Shown here: positions 6,124 through 10,316 of the stretch, piece by piece
Layout: each line of letters begins with the position of its first letter
How positions within the stretch are numbered: position 1 is the stretch's first letter
DNA from: Vulcanococcus sp. SFB_649D_100_25
Lineage (GTDB): Bacteria > Cyanobacteriota > Cyanobacteriia > PCC-6307 > Cyanobiaceae
Assembly: GCA_030833825.1 (NCBI GenBank)
Contig: JAURGL010000053.1
Location: 1-10,316, forward strand
Direction: 5' to 3'
DNA length: 10,316 nucleotides
Notes under the pieces: generated by a model
Told to the model about the DNA's origin: nothing
Databases searched by the model: none
What the model saw: the letters and a program-made list of their open reading frames with translations, nothing else
Position numbers and translations under genes: made by a program

Positions 6124-7734
6124 GTGCCCCTGGACTTCGCCACGACCCTGGCCAGCAGCGCAGCCTTCCCCTGGCTGAGCGCATCGATCCTGTTCCCGAT
6201 CGCTGCTGCCCTGTGTATCCCCTTCTTCCCCGATCAGGGGGATGGGAAGCAGGTGCGCTGGTTTGCCCTCGGTGTTGCCCTGATCACCTTCCTGCTCACG
6301 GTGGGGGGCTATCTCAACGGCTACGACCCCAGCAACCCTGACCTCCAACTGGTGGAGAAGGTGAGCTGGCTTCCCGATCTGGGCTTGGCCTGGTCCGTGG
6401 GGGCCGATGGGATCTCGATGCCCCTGATCCTGCTGACCAGCTTCATCACTGCCCTGGCGGTGCTGGCGGCCTGGCCGGTGAGCTTCAAACCGAAGCTGTT
6501 CTATTTCCTCCTGCTGGCGATGGATGGCGGTCAGATCGCCGTCTTCGCTGTCCAGGACATGCTCCTGTTCTTCCTGGCCTGGGAGCTGGAGCTGATCCCG
6601 GTGTATCTGCTGCTGGCCATCTGGGGGGGCAAGAAGCGGCAGTACGCCGCCACCAAATTCATCCTTTACACAGCCGGCAGCTCGCTGTTCATCCTGTTGG
6701 CTGGCCTAGCGATGGCCTTCTTCGGGGGGCACGTCAGCTTCGACTACACCGAGCTGATGGCCAAGGGATTCCCCCTGAAGTTCCAGCTGCTCGCCTACGC
6801 GGGTCTGCTGATCGCCTTCGGCGTGAAACTCCCGATCGTGCCCCTCCACACCTGGCTGCCGGATGCCCATGGCGAGGCGACAGCGCCGGTGCACATGCTC
6901 CTGGCGGGCATCCTGCTGAAGATGGGGGGCTACGCCCTGCTGCGCTTCAACTGCCAGATCCTCCCGGATGCCCACGCGGTGTTCGCACCACTGCTGGTGG
7001 TCCTCGGCGTGGTGAACATCATTTACGCCGCGCTGACCTCCTTTGCCCAGCGCAACCTGAAGCGCAAGATCGCCTACAGCTCCATCAGCCACATGGGCTT
7101 CGTGCTGATCGGCATCGGCAGCTTCAGCGCCCTGGGCTCCAGCGGCGCCATGTTGCAGATGATCAGCCACGGTCTGATCGGCGCGTCGCTCTTTTTCCTA
7201 GTGGGCGCCACCTATGACCGCACCCACACCCTGCAGCTCGATGAGATGGGCGGAGTGGGCCAGAAGATGCGCAAGATGTTTGCCCTCTGGACCGTCTGCT
7301 CCCTGGCCTCCTTGGCCCTGCCCGGCATGAGCGGCTTCGTGAGCGAGCTGATGGTGTTTGTGGGCTTCGCCACCGATGACGCCTACACCCTGCCCTTCCG
7401 GGTCGCGATCGATGGGCTGGCTGCGATCGGGGTGATCCTGACGCCGATCTATCTGCTCTCGATGCTGCGGGAAATCTTCTACGGCCAGGAGAAGGCAGAA
7501 CTGGTGTCCCACACCAACCTTGTGGATGCCGAGCCGCGGGAGATCTACATCATTGGCTGCCTGCTGGTCCCGATCATCGGCATCGGTCTCTACCCCCGCC
7601 TGATGACCGACAGCTACAAGGCGACGATGGAGGTGCTGGTGGCCCGCAATGAGCAGGCGATGAAGAACCTGACCGCACCCAGCGGTTCGGGGCTGATCCG
7701 CAATGCCCCATTCCAGGCCCCATCCCTCGGCTGA
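6124..7734 (+). CDS. ndhD: NAD(P)H-quinone oxidoreductase (NDH-1) subunit 4, NdhD1 type
   Basis: NdhD is the NuoM-type proton-pumping subunit next to NdhF in the NDH-1 membrane arm. The 536-residue length fits the family. Conserved blocks include VGADGISMPLILLTSFI, FYFLLLAMDGGQIAVF, LAWELELIPVYLLLAIWGGK with the key Glu154, KLPIVPLHTWLPDAHGEATA with Lys235, GILLKMGGYALLRFN, RNLKRKIAYSSISHMGFV and LPGMSGFVSELMVF; Glu154 and Lys235 correspond to the proton-channel Glu and Lys of NuoM. Fourteen or so hydrophobic segments are apparent. The start is a GTG at 6124: the frame has no ATG near the conserved N-terminal membrane helix (AFPWLSASILFPIAAAL), and homologues as I recall begin a short distance before it. 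No Shine-Dalgarno sequence precedes it. The gene pairs with ndhF upstream. As with ndhF, assignment to the D1 rather than the CO2-uptake D3/D4 form rests mainly on the absence of cup/chp genes. Confidence 0.96.
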   Translation: MPLDFATTLASSAAFPWLSASILFPIAAALCIPFFPDQGDGKQVRWFALGVALITFLLTVGGYLNGYDPSNPDLQLVEKVSWLPDLGLAWSVGADGISMPLILLTSFITALAVLAAWPVSFKPKLFYFLLLAMDGGQIAVFAVQDMLLFFLAWELELIPVYLLLAIWGGKKRQYAATKFILYTAGSSLFILLAGLAMAFFGGHVSFDYTELMAKGFPLKFQLLAYAGLLIAFGVKLPIVPLHTWLPDAHGEATAPVHMLLAGILLKMGGYALLRFNCQILPDAHAVFAPLLVVLGVVNIIYAALTSFAQRNLKRKIAYSSISHMGFVLIGIGSFSALGSSGAMLQMISHGLIGASLFFLVGATYDRTHTLQLDEMGGVGQKMRKMFALWTVCSLASLALPGMSGFVSELMVFVGFATDDAYTLPFRVAIDGLAAIGVILTPIYLLSMLREIFYGQEKAELVSHTNLVDAEPREIYIIGCLLVPIIGIGLYPRLMTDSYKATMEVLVARNEQAMKNLTAPSGSGLIRNAPFQAPSLG

Positions 7735-7739
7735 GCCGT

Positions 7740-7793
7740 TACGAAGAACAGCTCCCCGGCCGAAGGCTGTGCAGGAATCGGCTGATCTTCGTA
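7740..7793 (+). repeat. Branched inverted repeat directly after ndhD, possible terminator or RNA structure
   Basis: TACGAAGA (7740-7747) and TCTTCGTA (7786-7793) are perfect 8-base inverted arms starting five bases after the ndhD stop. Inside them ACAGC (7748-7752) pairs with GCTGT (7766-7770), stacking directly on the outer arm, so an RNA could fold as an outer stem with an inner hairpin and a small unpaired or weakly paired side. There is no T run after it, so a simple intrinsic terminator is unlikely; a 3'-end-stabilising structure for ndhD mRNA or a leader element for the LapA-domain gene (ATG 7830) are alternatives. Confidence 0.35.
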
Positions 7794-7829
7794 GCCTCCA
7801 TGGGCGAATCCTGCGGTCCCTCCTGACCC

Positions 7830-8189
7830 ATGAAGCAGCTGAACTTCCTGCTGATCTTCAGCTTCGGCCTGGCCACGGTGATGTTCACCCTTGAGAACAC
7901 CGCCCCCACCACCGTGCGCTTCCTGCCAGGGCTAACCACCACGATGCCCCTGGCGGCCCTGCTGCTGGTGGTGGGCGGCGTCGGCGCCACCGCCGCCTGG
8001 GTGTTTGCGGTGTGGACCGGGGTTGTGAAGCGGGTCGAAAGCCAGATGGACCCCAGCCAGCTGGAAGCACAGCAGGTGCGGATCCGCGAGCTGGAGGAGG
8101 ACGTGCAGCGCTATCGCGCCACGGTGGATGCCCAACTCGGCCTGCTGCCTGCCGCCGGCGAAAGCTCCGCCCAGGGAGAAGCCGCCTAA
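7830..8189 (+). CDS. LapA-domain (DUF1049) small membrane protein
   Basis: A 119-residue protein resembling the LapA-domain/DUF1049 family, named after E. coli LapA, which works with LapB in control of lipopolysaccharide synthesis; a role in cyanobacteria is not established to my knowledge. It has two hydrophobic segments, about residues 4-20 (LNFLLIFSFGLATVMF) and 40-63 (PLAALLLVVGGVGATAAWVF), with the family-typical NTAPTTVRFLPG between them, followed by a cytoplasmic helical tail at about 70-104 rich in Glu, Gln and Arg (QVRIRELEEDVQRYRATVDA) that looks like a coiled coil. The ATG is the only start before the first segment. It lies 95 bases after ndhD and 75 bases before scpA. Its TAA is the only stop between this gene and scpA in the shared frame. 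Confidence 0.85.
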   Translation: MKQLNFLLIFSFGLATVMFTLENTAPTTVRFLPGLTTTMPLAALLLVVGGVGATAAWVFAVWTGVVKRVESQMDPSQLEAQQVRIRELEEDVQRYRATVDAQLGLLPAAGESSAQGEAA

Positions 8190-8238
8190 ACAGCTGTTAA
8201 ACGCACTCCAGCACTGGTTTCTGAGCTCCAGAGCCGGT

Positions 8239-8266
8239 ACTGTCGGCGCAGTGCGCAGCAAACAGT
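8239..8266 (+). promoter_or_regulatory. Hairpin overlapping the scpA GTG start
   Basis: ACTGT (8239-8243) pairs with ACAGT (8262-8266), and inside it GCGC (8246-8249) pairs with GCGC (8253-8256) around an AGT loop. The 3' outer arm ends in the first two bases of the proposed scpA start codon GTG (8265-8267), so the fold would hide the start from ribosomes unless opened, for example by ribosomes or transcription arriving from the LapA-domain gene. The outer arms are short and separated from the inner stem by unequal bulges (2 and 5 bases), so this is a suggestion only. Confidence 0.2.
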
Positions 8267-9152
8267 GGCCGAGGGTGGCGCCAGGCTTGCGATCCGGCTG
8301 TTGCAAGACGCCGCAGAGCGGGGTGACCTGGACCCCTGGGACGTGGATGTGATCGCCGTCGTGGACGGCTTCCTCGATCAACTGCGGCAGCGAATCGAAG
8401 TCCCCAAGCTGGTGGCCGCCCTTCAAAAAGGACGCGGCGGCAGCTATGAACAGGATCTCGCCGAAACCAGCGAGGCCTTCCTGGCGGCCTCGGTACTGGT
8501 CAGCCTCAAGGCCGAGGTGCTGGAAGCCCAGACCTTCCCACCGGAACCCAGCCTGGAGGAGAGCTTCGACTTCGATTTCGACAACGAAGGGCAGGGCTGG
8601 CTGCTGACTCCAGGCCTGGAACTTCCCCGGAAACCGGAGAGGCACCTGCTCCGCCGCCTCGTGGCCCCGCCGCCGCTGCAGCGGCCGGTCACCCTCGGGG
8701 AGCTGATCCGACAGCTCGAGGACATCGCCGAGCGACTGGAGCAGGAAGAAGGGCAGACCCGCAATCGCCAGCGCAGCCGGCGCTACAGCGATCGGGCCGT
8801 GATTGAGCAGGTGGCGGCCCTGGCGCACCGGGAGAAGCTGCCGGAGACCACCGCTGCCCTGAGCCAATTCCTGCTGCAGTGGCCCGAGTCCCTCGAATGG
8901 ACAGGCTTTGATCAGCTGGTGGAGGCCTGGGCCTGCGTCGCCCCGGAGGACCTGGATTGCGACCGTGTGGGCGTCTTCTGGGCCCTGTTGTTTCTCTGTT
9001 CCCAGGGGAAGGTGGAACTCGATCAGCAGGGCGGCCTGTTCGGTCCGCTGCAGCTGAAACGCCTCCTGGATGAGCGGGAATCGGTGCAACTTCCCCTGCC
9101 CGCTGAGCTGGGGTCAGCTCGGGGGCCGTCTCGAGAAGCCATTGCTGCCTAA
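8265..9152 (+). CDS. scpA: Segregation and condensation protein A (kleisin)
   Basis: ScpA is the kleisin that bridges the two SMC heads and, with ScpB, helps condense and separate chromosomes in the cytoplasm. About 295 residues, slightly longer than typical (about 250). The N-terminal SMC-neck-binding region carries ARLAIRLLQDAAERGDLDPW, then DVDVIAVVDGFLDQL, matching the family's LDLLL...LDIYDIPI pattern. A middle segment with FLAASVLVSLKAEVLE follows, then an acidic insertion (about 94-106), a poorly conserved linker including ERHLLRRLVAPPPLQRPVTL, and a C-terminal winged-helix region (DRVGVFWALLFLCSQGKVEL) that binds the SMC cap. The GTG at 8265 is the only standard start in the frame after the upstream TAA at 8187-8189; no ATG, GTG or TTG lies between. 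The conserved EGPLDLLL-like start of kleisins is changed to EGGARLAIRLL, and the usual short strand before it would lie upstream of the chosen start. scpB is not in the window. Confidence 0.9.
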   Translation: MAEGGARLAIRLLQDAAERGDLDPWDVDVIAVVDGFLDQLRQRIEVPKLVAALQKGRGGSYEQDLAETSEAFLAASVLVSLKAEVLEAQTFPPEPSLEESFDFDFDNEGQGWLLTPGLELPRKPERHLLRRLVAPPPLQRPVTLGELIRQLEDIAERLEQEEGQTRNRQRSRRYSDRAVIEQVAALAHREKLPETTAALSQFLLQWPESLEWTGFDQLVEAWACVAPEDLDCDRVGVFWALLFLCSQGKVELDQQGGLFGPLQLKRLLDERESVQLPLPAELGSARGPSREAIAA

Positions 9153-9197
9153 GACTTTTGCCTAGGGTGTCTGGATGACCGAAATCAGACAACGCCG

Positions 9198-10316
9198 ATG
9201 AAGGCGATGATCTTGGCGGCGGGCAAAGGGACCCGTGTGAGACCCATCACTCACACCATCCCCAAGCCGATGATCCCCATCCTTCAGAAACCCGTGATGG
9301 AGTTTCTGCTGGAGCTGCTGCGGGAGCACGGCTTCACCGAAATCATGGTGAATGTCTCCCACCTGGCTGAGGAGATTGAGAACTACTTCCGGGACGGACA
9401 GCGCTTCGGCGTCGAAATCGCCTACAGCTTTGAGGGCCGGATTGAAGACGGCGAATTGATCGGGGATGCCGTCGGTTCCGCCGGTGGCCTGAAGAAGATC
9501 CAGACCTTCCAGCGCTTCTTCGATGACACCTTCGTGGTGCTCTGCGGAGACGCCTTGATTGACCTCGACCTCAGTGAGGCCGTGCGTCGCCACAAGGCCA
9601 AGGGCGCCATGGCCAGCCTGATCACCAAACGGGTTCCCCGTGATCAGGTGAGCAGCTACGGCGTTGTCGTCACCGATGACGACGGCCGGGTCCGGTCCTT
9701 CCAGGAAAAGCCGGCGGTGGACGAGGCCGCCAGCGACATGATCAACACCGGCATCTACATCTTTGAGCCCGAGGTGCTCGACTATGTGCCCGCCGGAGTC
9801 CCCTTTGACATCGGCTCGGACCTGTTCCCACGGCTTGTGGCCGATGGGGCGCCCTTCTATGCCCTGCCGATGGAATTCGAGTGGGTCGACATCGGCAAGG
9901 TCCCGGACTATTGGCAGGCAATCCGCAGCGTCCTGCAGGGTGATGTTCGCCAGGTTCAAATCCCCGGCAAGCAGGTGCGCCCTGGCATCTACGCCGGACT
10001 GAACGTCGCTGCGAACTGGGACAAGATCAATGTGCAGGGTCCCATCTACGTGGGCGGTATGACGAGGATCGAAGACGGAGCCACGATCATTGGCCCGGCG
10101 ATGATCGGCCCCAGCTGCCACATCTGCGAGGGCGCCACGATCGATAACTCGATCATCTTTGACTACTCCCGCATCGGCCCTGGGGTGCGCCTGGTCGAAA
10201 AGCTCGTGTTCGGTCGCTATTGCGTCGACCGCAACGGGGACCATTTCGACCTGCAGGAAGCGGCCCTCGACTGGCTGATTACCGACGCCCGGCGCCAGGA
10301 CTACGCCACCCCGTCA
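9198..10316 (+). CDS. Sugar-phosphate nucleotidyltransferase (mannose-1-phosphate guanylyltransferase-like), 3' end cut by window edge
   Basis: A nucleotidyltransferase that joins a sugar-1-phosphate to a nucleotide for polysaccharide or glycan synthesis; cyanobacterial homologues are commonly labelled mannose-1-phosphate guanylyltransferase, but the sugar and base cannot be read from the sequence. Residues 1 to about 240 form the NTP-transferase fold: MKAMILAAGKGTRVRP (nucleotide-binding loop, residues 9-16), PKP at 22-24, GSAGGLKK at 93-100, LCGD with metal-binding Asp118, FQEKP at 168-172, NTGIYIFEP at 183-191 and WVDIGK at 229-234. From about 265 on, hexapeptide-type repeats (VQGPIYVGG, IEDGATIIGPAMIGPSC, IDNSIIFDYSRIGPG) indicate a left-handed beta-helix tail. 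The ATG at 9198 directly precedes the conserved strand. 373 codons are in the window; homologues are around 390 residues, so only a short tail is missing. It is 45 bases after scpA; TAGGGT at 9163-9168 is a weak possible -10 box. Confidence 0.92.
   Translation, partial: MKAMILAAGKGTRVRPITHTIPKPMIPILQKPVMEFLLELLREHGFTEIMVNVSHLAEEIENYFRDGQRFGVEIAYSFEGRIEDGELIGDAVGSAGGLKKIQTFQRFFDDTFVVLCGDALIDLDLSEAVRRHKAKGAMASLITKRVPRDQVSSYGVVVTDDDGRVRSFQEKPAVDEAASDMINTGIYIFEPEVLDYVPAGVPFDIGSDLFPRLVADGAPFYALPMEFEWVDIGKVPDYWQAIRSVLQGDVRQVQIPGKQVRPGIYAGLNVAANWDKINVQGPIYVGGMTRIEDGATIIGPAMIGPSCHICEGATIDNSIIFDYSRIGPGVRLVEKLVFGRYCVDRNGDHFDLQEAALDWLITDARRQDYATPS

Noticed and set aside
5102..6184. 360-codon minus-strand open frame opposite ndhF
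   Set aside because: Shadow of a strongly conserved membrane protein gene; the translation is His/Gln/Gly-rich, lacks domains, and its length follows from codon bias in the sense strand.
7932..9089. 385-codon minus-strand open frame spanning LapA-domain gene and scpA
   Set aside because: Crosses two recognisable plus-strand genes and their gap; no family resemblance. Long antisense frames are expected at this base composition.
9142..9168. TTGCTG and TAGGGT as a promoter for the nucleotidyltransferase
   Set aside because: Spacing is 15 bases and the -10 match is only three of six; too weak to list separately, and read-through from scpA is as likely.
9162..10244. 360-codon minus-strand open frame opposite the nucleotidyltransferase
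   Set aside because: The plus-strand frame has unmistakable nucleotidyltransferase motifs; the antisense translation has no recognisable domain.

Overview
This window looks like chromosome from a picocyanobacterium of the Synechococcus/Cyanobium type. The evidence is a set of oxygenic-phototroph genes (NDH-1 subunits ndhM, ndhF and ndhD; cyanobacterial phytoene desaturase; a RbcR/Ycf30-type regulator), a base composition that by eye is well above 60% G+C, very short intergenic gaps and no mobile DNA. The genus is an inference; family assignments rest on recognising protein motifs, since no search could be run.

Layout. Left edge to 1014 (minus): phytoene desaturase crtP/pds, cut by the window edge. 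From 1164 (plus), divergent from it: ndhM, then a DUF3172-type membrane protein whose ATG overlaps the ndhM stop (ATGA). Convergent to these, 2147-3136 (minus): a LysR regulator of the RbcR type. Divergent from it, about 3237-3977 (plus): a protein usually labelled NnrU-like, which carries the conserved His/Cys pattern of 15-cis-zeta-carotene isomerase (Z-ISO). Then ndhF (4025-6037) and ndhD (GTG start, 6124-7734), a small LapA-domain membrane protein (7830-8189), scpA (GTG start, 8265-9152) and a sugar-phosphate nucleotidyltransferase (9198 to the right edge, missing only its C-terminal end). No gap exceeds 150 bases and I saw no tRNA, rRNA, IS element or CRISPR.

How the genes fit together. 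Three genes encode NDH-1, the thylakoid complex for cyclic electron flow and respiration: two proton-pumping membrane subunits (NdhF, NdhD) and the small peripheral subunit NdhM. Two encode enzymes at nearby steps of carotenoid synthesis (CrtP makes di-cis-zeta-carotene, Z-ISO isomerises it). RbcR is a carbon-fixation regulator lying between them. The right end (LapA-like, ScpA, nucleotidyltransferase) is housekeeping: envelope, chromosome condensation, nucleotide-sugar synthesis.

I do not see a clearly new biological system. The points most worth a second look are the Z-ISO assignment and its closeness to crtP, the ndhM-coupled DUF3172 protein with its RY/Gly-rich tail and four cysteines, a shared CTACACTC promoter-like element before ndhF and ndhD, a branched inverted repeat just after ndhD, and a hairpin over the scpA GTG start in a reading frame left open from the upstream gene.
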